Shown here piece after piece: positions 12,301 to 25,600 of a DNA stretch of 64,000 bases. A program made the position numbers and the translations under genes. The notes beneath the pieces are model-generated. The model was not told the DNA's origin, ran no database searches, and saw only the letters and a list, made by a program, of their open reading frames with translations. This stretch comes from Plazaster borealis (taxonomy: Eukaryota > Echinodermata > Asteroidea > Forcipulatida > Labidiasteridae), in assembly GCA_021014325.1 (NCBI GenBank), contig CM037462.1:14156135-14220134 (forward strand), read 5' to 3'. Every line of letters begins with the position of its first letter. The first letter of the stretch is position 1.

Positions 12301-15300
12301 CTTTGGATGAAATTTTTACTGGTAAATAATTTATTTTTACATGCTGTTAAAAATGTTTTGAAGGAAGTGGGCAAAAAAAGGGGGAAATGTGTGGTGGTCG
12401 GAAAAAGAGAAAAATCCGCCAGTGGTGGTCAGGGAATCACGAGTGGCGGGCGGGTTTTCCGGCACCGACCACCGTGGGCAGAACCCTGTATATTTTAGCA
12501 GTGGGTACCGCAATAATTTAATAGAAATTTTATCCCCGATGCGAATTGAACATCTATTAAATCATTGTAAAGTCGTTGTTGTTGTTGTTGTTGTTGTTTT
12601 AACATAAGATGTCACTTTTATATGATTACAGGATGACACAACGTCTTCCACGACTTCTACATCTCCAACCTCCGTGGCTGACAGCATGGAGAATGCCGGC
12701 TTCTTGGTCGCCAAGTTTATCACTGAAAACACCTCCACGCTCAATTTCACATCCTCAAATATATGTAAGAACCGCTGAAGGTTTTTTTTAACAAAATTGG
12801 GCAACTCAGATAAAAAGGGATACAAGGGATCCTAATTGCTAGATGTTATTTTGTGGTAAGGTGTCAGACAAACACATTGTTAAGCATACCAAACGCATCG
12901 TTAAGCTTTTAAAAGCTTTTTTTAAAGGGACACATTGCCTTTGGATTGTTTTGAAATGACAAAATACAGTCCGCTATTTTGTAGAGCCGAATTTGTCACT
13001 CCACAAAATGTTGGATCGTATGTGCTGCTGGTTGTATTTCAAGAGGCAAATTGATGTTTTTGTTTTTATCACTACTCACTAATTATAAAACAAAGTAGGT
13101 GTTTTTGTGCAGGAAAAACTCTTTGAGAAAGATAAGGAGGAATTCCAAACAGCAAAATTTTGAGAGATTTGATGGCAATGTGCCCCCTTTAAAGGCACTG
13201 AACACGTTTGGAAATTGTCAAAGACCAGTGTTCTCACTTGGTGTATCCCAACATATGCATAAAATAGCAAGCCTGTGTAAACTTGGGCTCAATTGGTCAT
13301 CGAAGTTGCAAGAAAATGATGAAAGAAAAAACACCCTTGTTGTACAAATTTGTGTGCTTTCAGATAGGAATAAAAACTTCTTTCAAGAAGTTTTTATTAT
13401 TTTAGTGAGAAATTACCTCTTTCTCAAAAACTACGTTACTTCAGAGGGAGTCGATACCTTTAAAGCTTTCATTAATGCTCTTGGCAGTTTGTAAACTCCA
13501 AATCCTCTCATTTGGACTGATGCGTGCCAGACAGGGCAATGTTATGGCCTTCGCTATAAGAAACTTTCATTCTTTTATTGACATCTTGTAAGCAAAACAA
13601 TCCGATCAAGTGTACTCAGACGCACGTCACTCTGCTCTTGCTATTCATTGCCAAGGTTGAAAAAATTACCTGCATTAATTTTACATTATTTGACATTATC
13701 AGTTTATAGTCATCATTGTAAACTTAATTCCTCTAATCTTAAGAGGAGTATTTGACTCAGTCATCTTGAATATTGAATATCATTCACACACAAATTTCTG
13801 TTGATTTATCTCCTATATTTATGCCTATTTTATTTGTATTTGTATACTTTTCATAGTTATTCCTGGAATCAGTAAATGCCAATTTAATCAGAAAAAAAAC
13901 CCAATAGTCCTTTTATCCCTTCAGCTCAGGGCTATAAAGTCATCAAGAGCAATTTTAAAGTCCATAATTAACAAAAGAGTTTTAATAAAAACAAATAAAT
14001 TTTTGGGAAAAAAATCACAAATTAATGCTTTTCTTGGGAAATGAAAGTTTCTTTTTGCCAAACAATAACTTTGGAGACCACTCTTGATCCATAAACTACA
14101 TTTACTAGGAGCTCCAAAACGTGATTTATTTTTTATTTTTATGAAATCCATACAAACTGCACTAACGACCTTATAGTCCTGAGCCGACGCCATTATTGTT
14201 TTAAAAACTGACCTGTGGTGTACACACATTTCAAAATGACATTGTCTCTGCAGTAATGAAGGTAGAAGCAGTGCCGTACAAAGACGCCGGTAAGAGCAAA
14301 GTCATTCAAGACACCAGGAAGACGGAACCAGGAGATAGCGATGGCGTTCGGTATTCAATCGAGTTTCCTCCATCAGCAACACTACCTCAACCTGGAGTCC
14401 CTCAAAACCAAAGTAAAGATTAATGAATTTGTTATACTGCATGCCTGTATAATAATAATAATAATCATAATAATGGAAACTTTTAAAGCACGGATATCCG
14501 CCGCAAGCTGTGCTCATGGCGCTGCTCTGCAAAAAAACCACCAAAAAACAAAGTAGTATTACATAAGTAGAAAATAGAGTTAACAAAATGCTTCCTAGGA
14601 TTTTAAACTGTTCTTGAATATGTCAAGTGAATTTGAAAGTTTCACAGTTTCAGGTAGGGAGTTCCAAAGCCTTGTATCCCCAGTCTTTACACTTTTGTCC
14701 TTGAACACAACAATTGACCTTTATTTGCGTCGTCCTTTGGCTAGGGCTGTAAAGCGGTACTCCAGGTGTTTTTTTGTTTTTTTAAATATTTTTTTTGATG
14801 AGATATCGCCTTACTCACAAGGCTGGACGGACGGCCACTTCAAGGTGAGGGCTACACTTAACTGATTTGGGCTTTCGACCCAAATCAACTGTCACCAGGA
14901 GCATGTTGCCACCTACTCCTAGGGCTGAAACAGGGTTAACCCCTTCACAGTCCGTAAGGATGTAGGCATGGGTATCATCAACTAGGAGCCTGGCTGGTAG
15001 AGCAGAATGCACTACCTTCCCAACTTTTTACGAAGCGATTATGGTTAAGTGACTAGTGTCATGACCGGGATTCGAACCCACACTCTGCTGCTGACAACAC
15101 CAAAGCTTGGGTTCGGTGAATGCCACAAATCTACGATCTAATGAGGACCAGACTGATTTACTCAGCGCAGTTATTTGCAATAAGATGTGCAACGCATTAA
15201 TTACATGAACATTATTTTACAAAACCTTGATGTATGTTGGGCGTGGGTCTCATAATTCAGACAAAGCAGAGCTCTGCATATACCTGCCGTAAAAATTAAA

Positions 15301-16579
15301 TGAGTGCTTTGAGACACCCTGGTGTCATGCCGAATAGTGTCTGCTGCCAAATAGTGTCTGTTGAGCATGTGCAGTGGACGCAGGACACTATTTGGAACGT
15401 ACGTGCCAATTAGTGCGTGTCCGGTGCCAAATAGTGTCCAGGTGCAGAATGGACAGCATTTGGGAGGCATCAACACCTTAAAACTATATTCAAGTAAATT
15501 TAACGCAAAGTGTGAAACGTTAACAGAAATTAACGGAAAAAAGGTGTGATGAGATTCGTGAGAATGAACAAGTAAAAGGGTACCCAACTAAACTCTAATA
15601 AAAAAGGTGCTGAATTATGTGCAGCTTTAAATAAATAACATTTCAATAACATTTCAACATTTAAAGTAATGTGAGAAAGTGCTAAAAAATGTTTAAAGAA
15701 AGCATTCATACAAAATTTTGAAGTGATAAATTGCTATGTTCCATAATCTACAGTTCAAAATACCCCACGAGGAAATTGTAGCCAACACACAGATTCGAAC
15801 AAAACAAGCAAACAAACTATACTTTGATTGATTGTCACATCCTCTGAAAACTGTTTTTATTGCCTAAACATAAACTGTGGAGGATGCCGAAAAAACGAAA
15901 TGGCTATCCATTCCCACACTTAAGAGCTTGGGATACACCAGACCCCCACCATTGTTGGGCGTACAACACACCCAACAAATTTTGCACTCCTGGCCTCTTT
16001 TTCAATGTGTACACGTGACCTCCAACATTACTGGGCACCACGACCGATCGCCCTGTGTGTGTAAGGCATTTTATCGTTGATGGATAAAATGTGATAGATT
16101 GTATAGCCTACCTGGTACTAACTTAAAAGTTGATGTTTTTCCACAGCACCCGTAGAGATGGTGTTTCTAGTGTACGAGACGCTTGGGGAGTACCTGACAG
16201 ACTTGGCTCTTAGTAACGGCATGCAAGACCAAACCACAAAGTGAGTATACAATGATTATAAAATCCATTATATCCACAACAAACAAACAGGTCTATCTTG
16301 AGTTAAAGTTGCATGACCCGATCTTCGCCGTGACAGCGGGTACCAACCGCAACTCTGGCCAAAGCATTTACAAATGGACACCAGGGAAATTGGTGATTTT
16401 GTGATTTTTGCAGATTCAAATTTTTCAACATACTTCTGTTGATTTGTAATCAACGGGGGCATTTCAGACGAAATCATTTTGCAGGATGCTTACTACCATT
16501 ACCATCTTTATAACAACGAGGAATCGGGTAGAAATTACTTAATTTCATTTTGGGGTCATTTGGTAGTAATAACTGAATC

Positions 16580-16611
<32 letters not shown>

Positions 16612-19600
16612 TTCTGGTAATGAAACCAAGGATGCCTCACAAGTGAACTTAATCACTGTAGCTCGCAAGCCTGAGGAAACCTGTAAACAAGGGTGCTTGC
16701 AATGTGAACCAGAAACACCGGGGTTAAACCCCTACTCTTCTACGACAAGTGTTCTGGGTTCTTTTACGTGTGAATGACTATTGCCTGTGATTGAAACGTC
16801 TTTGTGTTGTATTTCCCCAAACACAGAGATCTAAATGATACCTATGGTACGAGTAATGAGACAACAGCCCCTGTCCTGAATTCAGCCGTCGTGTCGGCCT
16901 CCGCAAGGAACCAAGACCAAGATGTGAAGACATTCCAGAAGGGCGAGGAGGCATTGCTCATCATGAAGCATAGCAATGTAAGGTCTCTTTGTGATTCGAA
17001 ACAAAATAAGAGTGACTTAATGGCACGGCCTTGTTCAAGTGAAGTGACTACTTTTATGGCTATGACTGTTGGCTGGAACAACATTGTTAAAAAAATAGGA
17101 CTTTTCAGTAATCCAGCCATAGCCACTGCCGAAGCGTTCAAGTCGGACACGGTCATTCACACCGAAAAACAAAGTGGAAATTTATGCATTTCTGGTGAAA
17201 TTGAAATCACAACTTTGTACAGTGAAAACGATCGAACGACCTTTGTAAAGTGTGAAATTACCATTTGAATAAAATATATCATTAAAAAAAAAATTCACAG
17301 CATGGTAACTCTGAAAAAATTAAATGAATTCATGATTTAATATGAGTTAAAAAGTATCTTTGAAAATGTGAATTTTCAAAAGAGTATAAAAACCCCTTCC
17401 ACACCGAAATAAAAAATATTACAAAATTCCTGTTGAAAACTTTTTGTGGCTACTTTTTCTGAGAAAACAGGACTTGAGTATGTATTTTCTTTGTTTTGCA
17501 CCATGAAGACATTTTCACCCTGCCGTTTTGTTGCCTTGAATCCTATTTTCATCCTGTTTTTCTAGAGGTCAGACTTTTTTAGTCCTGTTTTTAGGGGAAT
17601 AAGAAAAAATCTGGATGAGCTGCAGGACTTTTTCCGCCGGTTTTGGGATAATTAAAAATTTTGAAAAGCAGCAGGACTGTTTCTTCGGGGACACAGACCG
17701 TATTTTTGTGGAGTCAAAAATGTTGTTCCACAAAATGGCAGACTGTGTTAGTTCACGAATTAAAAGCAAAACCACACAATTTCGAGGGATATTTGTGTGA
17801 ATCATTATTTTCTACTTTTAAAACATCTTTCCAACCATATTAATTTCATAATAAATAATTTTTATAGCCCAAAGCGCCCAATCCGAAAGCAAAGTGTCCC
17901 TGTAACTGATTACTATTTTCAACATGTTTTCGAAAGAAAGTATCAACAAGTTATTTATTATAATTTATCTTGTAATGTTCAACAGGCCAGCATAAGTGGA
18001 AATGTGACTTGTGTCTTCTGGAACTCCTCCAAAAGGTAAGTGAAATGTAATCGTTGTAATTAGTATCATAGTAAGGCCTAAGGATATTTTAGAATTGAGG
18101 GGAAAATACCCAGACATCAAACGCTCACCAACAACTATTTGTTTTGATCTTGAAGACAATGCCTTACAGTAGTCTTGCCAACATGAACAAAATAGACCTC
18201 AATTAGACCCCAGTTCTGATTACTCAAGAAGGAATTTACGAATAACTTTTTGTCTTTGCTTTCTCTTTTTTTCCAAAAGATGTCCACTATAGAATTGTTT
18301 TCTTATTCACTAATTAACTACTTTCCCCCTTTTCCGAACTTTGTGTGTTTCCCACCCACGTTCACCAGGACCCAATTTCAAGGGGAGGGGTGGGGTGGGG
18401 GGGGAGTGAGGCTTTATATCGTATCAAACTATTCATTTGTGCACTTTGTCAATCTCATTTTGGGGGGGGGGGCAAGTTATTACGCTACTTTACTTCTATG
18501 CGTTGGTTGTGTTGTCATTTAGCCTCAGAGAAAGACTCTGCTAGGCTCGAATTGTGATGCCATTAAAATTATTTGCATCTATTCTACAGGTTTTTTTTGT
18601 TGGTAAGCAGTTTGCAACAGACAATTCTCTTTTTTCCCCCTCAACTTTTTTGTTTAGTAAAGAAAAAAAAGGTCACTCTTTTCTAACTTAGTTTCTTGTA
18701 GGTATACCAATTGTAAAAGAGACATTGGCAATAATTAATGAGATAACAATTGTAAAAATGATGCGATGCTTTTACAGACGAATTATAATCATTTCTAATG
18801 TTTTGTTTATCTCCTCTACAAAATACCTTTAGGTAATTTTTTTCTGACGGAAAGTTTGTTTTTCCCTTGTTATAGTCTTGGTAGGTCTGGTGGTGGGGCG
18901 TGGTCAGATGCAGGGTGTCGTCTAGTATCCAGTAACCAATCTCATAGTATTTGTGCTTGCAGTCATCTGACTAATTTTGCCATACTCATGGACGTGTCTG
19001 GCACACATGAAAGTGTAAGTGCTTTTACTTAAAGGTCTTTTTTTCACTATTTTCTCGTGATCTCGATGACCAATTGAGCTAAAACTTTCACAGGTTTGTT
19101 TGTTCATGCATATGTTGAATCACACAAAATGTGGACACTGATTTTGAGCTGTTACCAAAAGTGTACAATTCCTTTAAGGACCACTGCCCAATTAGCTGGG
19201 TACCATGAAATATGCTAGAATTTACGCATGCTTACATACACTATTGGTTGGTAAACGCCATAAGGTTGTGCACTAGGCAGACTCAAAAACGCAACCATCA
19301 GCCCCGTACAAAAAGGCACGATGTTCCCTCATTTTGCCAACCAGTAGTGTAAGTTCACACGCGAGAGTTGCAATTTAAATATTTCTTGGGAAGGGTCAAT
19401 TTCATAGAGCTGCTTAACGGCCGATTTAGTGCGTATGTGATTTCCATTTCACAGCACTGCTTAATCATAAAGTGCAGGAAAAAGTATGCTAACCTTCCCG
19501 CGCTTGCTGTAACTTAAGCAAATATGTAACATTGCAAATCCATAGTGAAAGTGCAAGCTTTTTGCCTTTTTTTTGGTGCTCACTTGTGAATTAATAATCT

Positions 19601-22600
19601 TGCACTTCGGCAAACACTTCTACCGGAGGAACTCAACAAATCCATTTGAACAGCATTCAAATTCGCAGCCAGTTACTTGTTACTTGTTAGAATAATCCTC
19701 TTGCAGCCCAATTTGGGCTAAACTGGGATGTTGTGGAAAAGTGACATCAACAGTCAGGTGTATAAAGTGCCAGAGAAAAGATAAAAGTGCACTATTTACA
19801 GGTGCAGAAATAAGGAAAAGAATTTTGTTACTCAGAGAACAATGTTCCCATGCAGAGAATGCATTGCTCTGAACAACATTCAAATTCACTGCAGCTTTTA
19901 TGGTAGCATGAGCAGTAACAGAGCAGCAGTAACATTACAAAATTCCATTTCTGTTTTACAGATTCCAGAAATCCATAATGAGATACTGACCTATCTGACC
20001 TACATCGGATGCTCTGTATCAATCGTTTGTCTAGCCGTCTCCATTTTTGCATTCACATTTTTCAGGTAAGTTTAGGACTTCAAAACCAGATTTTGAGTTG
20101 TTTGAAGTTAATCAGAGCTAATTTGTTAAATAATATATTTATTTGCCCATTTTAAATTGTTCATTAATAATAGCTATTATATACGTTTTCTTGTCTTCCA
20201 GTTTTCTTTATGGTTTGGAAAGGAGTTGGGAATGTGGTAAAATCAAACCCTTGCATACTATTATTAATTGTTCCTTTTTACAGTGACTTTTCCTACCACA
20301 AAAAAAATAGTGCAGTTTTGGTGTAGACTTGTGGTGGACCCCAGTGTAAATTGGTGAACCAAAAACAAAACCCTGTCTGAATTATGCACTGGGGCATGTA
20401 CATACATACGTGGTATTTTCCAAATATATAAATAACCACTAAAACTACACCATGCAATGTAGTAATTGATGGTGCAGTTGTGGTGCAGGCTCTGGGTGCA
20501 GTGCATCGAAAATGCATTAAAAAATTGCTCAAAATTTAAGGCATTTCTGGTCATCCTGTGCTTGGTCAAGAAGATGAAGGGGTGGGGGAAGTTGGGTGTG
20601 AAACGTTTCCTAAGCCTGTTTCATTTATTTATTAACAGGTTTTTGTTCCTATTTTATTTTCAAGTTTTTCCTTTTCCTTTCATTTTTTACTCTAAATAGA
20701 TTGAGGCCCTATATGAAAAGTATAATCTAGTTGATCTAGAGTTTCACTTAAATTCCTCACGACTTTTGTGATCTACTCAGATCACTTTTGTATATAAGAG
20801 GAATATCAATTCCTAACTCCAGCCGCACTGAGTTATTTTCATCTTTAAATATTTTCTATTTGTAGCCCCTTACCAAGAGTGGCTTTTTGCCTTGTTTGGG
20901 GGCAAACTTGCAAAGTCTTTTGGGTTTTTTATACAAAATATAAACCGGGCAGGGTGGGATTTGATCCTCTTAAGACAATGTGCTTTACCATTTCTTTAAG
21001 TTCCAAATCCCTCGGCGATATTTCTTTTTCAAAAGCTGGTCCCAAACTTTGGAGCACTATTCCCATCAACATCAAGAATGCCCCATTTCTCACAATTTTT
21101 AGTTAAGTTATTCACGAAACCCTAGTAAATTTGCCTATTCTTATGCAGTGCGTTGATCTCTCTTGTAAAAAGACTTTATAAATACACTTATTATTAGATA
21201 GCAACGCCTCGATCGAGACTAAAAAAAGAGCGGTAATGCCTTGATCGAGACTAAAAACAGAGCTGTAATGCCTTGATCGGAGACTAAAAAAAGAGCTGTA
21301 ATGCCTTGATCGGAGACTAAAAAAAGAGCTGTAATGCCTTGATCGGAGACTAAAAAAAGAGCTGTAATGCCTTGATCGGAGACTAAAAAAAGAGCAGTTG
21401 ATCGGAGACTAAATTGGAGACAAATCCTCAAGCTTTTCACGTTTGTTTTTTCAGGAAACTATGGAGTCTTCGAGTGACCATTCATCGTAATTTATGCATC
21501 AATCTACTCATTGCCAATGCACTGTTTCTAGTTGCAGTAGATAAGACACAAATTAAGGTACCCTTCACTCAAAATTTACAATATCATCCTAAAGCCCTTA
21601 ATGTACAACATTGGATTGTCAAAGACCGGGGCCAATTTCATAGAGCCGCTTAAGCAGAATTTATTGCTTAAACAATTTATGCTAAGCAAAAATAGGCAGG
21701 GGACCAGTCACAGATTGTACATGTGACAAGCTATTTTTACTGGTAACCTTATTATGGTTAGCATAACTTTTGTTGTGCTTAGCTACTTTTTGTGCTTAAG
21801 CTGCTCTATGAAATTAGGTCCTGGGCCCATTTTCATAAAGGTGCTTAAGCAGAAAATATTGTTTAACATTTTTCGCAAACCTAAGCAGGGTATCAGTTAC
21901 ATGTTGCACATTTAAAAATGGTATTTTAACTGGTTACCTTATTCTGGTAAGCATCATTTTGTTGTGCTTAGCAACTTTTTATTCTTAAGCAGCTCTATGA
22001 AATTGGGCCCACTGTGTCTGCACTTTATGTGACCCAACATCAACATGAAATACGGACCTGTGAAAATGTAGGCTCAATTGGTCATTAGAGTCACAAGAAA
22101 ATAGTGAAAAAAAACTTAAATGTTTTCACTGTTTTAGATATCAAGTTATGGTTTGGGAAAATCTAAAATATTTCAAGGGAAGTTTCCACCTTGACCATCT
22201 TTGTACCATGTCATTCTTGTGCAAATCTGTAAAGAATATTTTTTCAATCTTACCTTTAATAAATGAAATTTACAATTGTACAAAAACTTGTCTTGTATAA
22301 AAAAAAGGTTTTACTTGATAGATGTTTCCACAACAAAAATAATGTTTCCTTGTTTGATTTGAAAGTGTGGCTGTAATTTCACACCTCCCCCCTCCGCAGC
22401 TTGTTGCTGCGCGGATTGGTGAAAATGACCAATGGTCTAAAATAGCACCACTTCCTCCCTGTACTTTAAACAAAGAACTTATGCATCTCTTCAAATTATT
22501 ATTCAATAATATTTCATTCAAGAAGAAGCATTGACATTTAAAAAGCGAGATTGCTCCTGCAAAAATAATCCAATTACAAATTACAAAATTGAGTATTGCA

Positions 22601-25600
22601 CGCCTAAAAGGCCTTTGCATTCAGGATATAAGACATAAGACGGAAGATGAAAAAGGGGATAATCGATGTCTAGGTCTTTTGTTGGGTGTGGCAAATACTT
22701 GAAGTCACAACCGGCCACGCGCTTGTAACTGAGACAGACAAGCTGAGCAGTGTATCAAGAAACAGAAAAGACAAAATCCATGTGATTTTTCAAAATTCAC
22801 AGGACAAGCAAGATAAGTTAGAAATATCAGATACACTCTTTCAAAGTTTATTTTCAGAAAATTCAAATGAAAGTTTCATTTTTTTTGAATATTTTTTTTC
22901 TAGCTTCTTTGCTCCATAGTTGCTGGTCTTCTCCACTACTGTTTTCTAGCTGCATTTGTGTGGATGTCATTGGAGGCAATCCAATTCTACGTGATGCTCG
23001 TTCACGTTTTCTCCACACAGTCCAAATATTGGCCCTACTACCTGGCTGGATACGGTATGGTGTTAAAAGCACTTCAGGAGAAATCAATTAATTTGGTTGT
23101 GGTCGTTCCAGGGGATGCAAAAAAGGGGGTGTAGCTGGCCAGCCCCTTCCAGGCATAATTTATCAAATGCCTGCAGTGTCCAAACAATTGATGTCGGTGC
23201 ATCAACCCCCCCCCCCTCCTGGGTGTTGGGCCCCCCCCCCCCCCCCCCCGATTTGAAATCTTGACCATTGAGAATGAAAACTACCAAAGATCAATGGTAC
23301 ATTCAATAGTTTGTATGTAATATTATTCAATGTTTAAAACCACTTTTTTATTTACAAGAAGACAAGGTGTTTGTTTTGACACCTACTTCAGATTATCTTA
23401 GAAAAAGGAATCAGTGGCATTACAAGAATGCCAAAAAAGTGCTTGTTTAAGAAAAACGCAAATGAAAAAAAATAAGATTTTAAATGGCCAGAAATGCCCT
23501 CCTAGAAAAAAATTATACACCCCCTTGTGCCCCCCCCCCCTAAGAGTTTACCTTATGTTTTCAATGAATGCCTGTTTATATGATGATATATGGTGCACTG
23601 CGGGTTCGGATCAGTGGCTATCCAGTGTATAGGCCAAATTTCATAGAGCTGCTTCAGCACAAAAAGTAAAATGCTAAGCACATCAAAATTATGTTTACCA
23701 AAATAAGGTTACCAGCCAAAGTACTATCACACATGTGCAATCTGTGACTGGTATCCAGTTCATGTTTGCTTAGCAAACAATTTTAAGCAATATTTTCTGC
23801 TTAAGCAGCTCTATGATATTGGGCCCAAAGCAGCCCTCTTTCCTTTTAGATGTCATTCTCCACAACAAACCAATCAGGGATTACAATATTAACGGAACAA
23901 TGAGAGACTATTGAGACAATAGCAGGCGTCCCTATTCACCGGTCTTTTTTTCCATTATCCTTGTAATAGAACAGGACCGGCGTGTGGGATGCCCTCTATC
24001 GTCTCAAAAGTCTCCCATTAAATAAGTAACATTGTTAAATGAGTCCCAACTCTAAATTACCATCAGCAAAATAAACTTATATTTCTCATCTGGAATTCCT
24101 CTCTAATATTGACATATTAACCAGAAATCAGAAAAAGGGCTTTTAAGAATTGTTTTAATTGGTCAGAAGTTCCCCCCTAGAAAAAATTATGCTCCCCATC
24201 GTGCCTCCCCCCTTAAAAATTACCTTTTTTTTGTCCAAAGCATCTTTTTTTTCTTTTCCAGAAATTAATAATCAAAGTGGCCATGAGTTTGTTTATGAAG
24301 AAGAAAAGCAGTAGAATTATTTAAAGCTAGATATTGTTCCTGAAGTCCACTCACTTAAATTGTATAAGGCTGAAAAATCCCTCTCTCACCCCGGTCTGCA
24401 GGTCAGCTATTATTAAAGCTGGCTAGAGACCAGTGCCCAATTTTCATAAAGCTGCTTAAACAGACAGTACTGCTTAACAGTTTCTGCTTAGCAAAAAATG
24501 AGCAGGATACCAGTCACACTGGCAAATGTGACATTGTATTTGGGCTGGTAACCTTATTCTGGTACTCACAAGATTGTTGCGCATTTAACTACTTTCTGTG
24601 CTTACAAATGCTCTGTGATAGAAAACCATTCAAGCTCCAAGATTACCAAGAGAAATGCCTAATCTATCAGGGGAGGCGCGTGAACTTGCGGTCTAAAAAT
24701 ATCAACCAATGAACTGATCGAATTAAGTCGGGTTATGTCACCATACACCCATGAGATATCAACATTCGGTCTTTTTGCATTTGTTCAGGTTTACACTTTG
24801 AGAATTACTTTAGTTTTATATTCCAAATCTTTGTTATAATTTCAGGTGTCCCAGCGATTATTGTGGGTGTTTCGGCAGGCATCTACCCGTCAGGCTATGG
24901 CAACGATAAAAAGTAAGTAAATAACATCGCGTACATTTTATGCAATTGGCATCCACCTTGCAAAAAGGAGCGTCGCTTAGAAGTTTTTGGCAAAAGGTTT
25001 TTCGATCCCAAATGTGTTGTTTTTTTCACCAGATGATTCTTACATATTCATGATGCATTATTTTGTCCTATGGTCAAGCATGGTTTGGCCCAGCTTTTAC
25101 TTTTTACTGAACAATCAACTAATTATTGTTTTGATATTTATTTTGACCTAGTTGCTGGTTATCAACAGACGACTATTTTATCTGGAGTTTTACTGGGCCA
25201 GTTGCTGTCATTATTGTTGTAAGTACAACCACAGAGCAAGGACCCTCTAGCCCTTGGCCTTATCCTTCCCCACTCCATCTCAAACGTGGGTCGCTGTCGG
25301 CACATGCTGACATATTTTATAATTTTTATTGTCTTAACCACATCAGACACACTGGTCAGCTCATATGCCATGATATCCTAAGCTGGACCATGCCACACGT
25401 CCTAGAGGGGGTGTCAATCAACACGGGTCAGTGATTTGGTCAGTAGGGGGGCAGGAAACTCTGCCAACATTCTTAGTGTACAAAATTGGTGCGTCAATTG
25501 TCAATGGTGGATGTAACCAAAGGATAAAAACTAATTAATTATACAAACAAATCAGCTAAAATCAACCCAGGCAATATATACCCAGACATGTACAAATAAT

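Noticed and set aside
13921..14229. 102-aa minus ORF
   Set aside because: AT-rich intron sequence, no domain, no splice support.
16978..17268. Continuation of the GAIN exon ORF past 16977
   Set aside because: A good GTAAGG donor lies at 16978 and the next exon joins in frame to give the GPS; the extension has no GAIN-like pattern.
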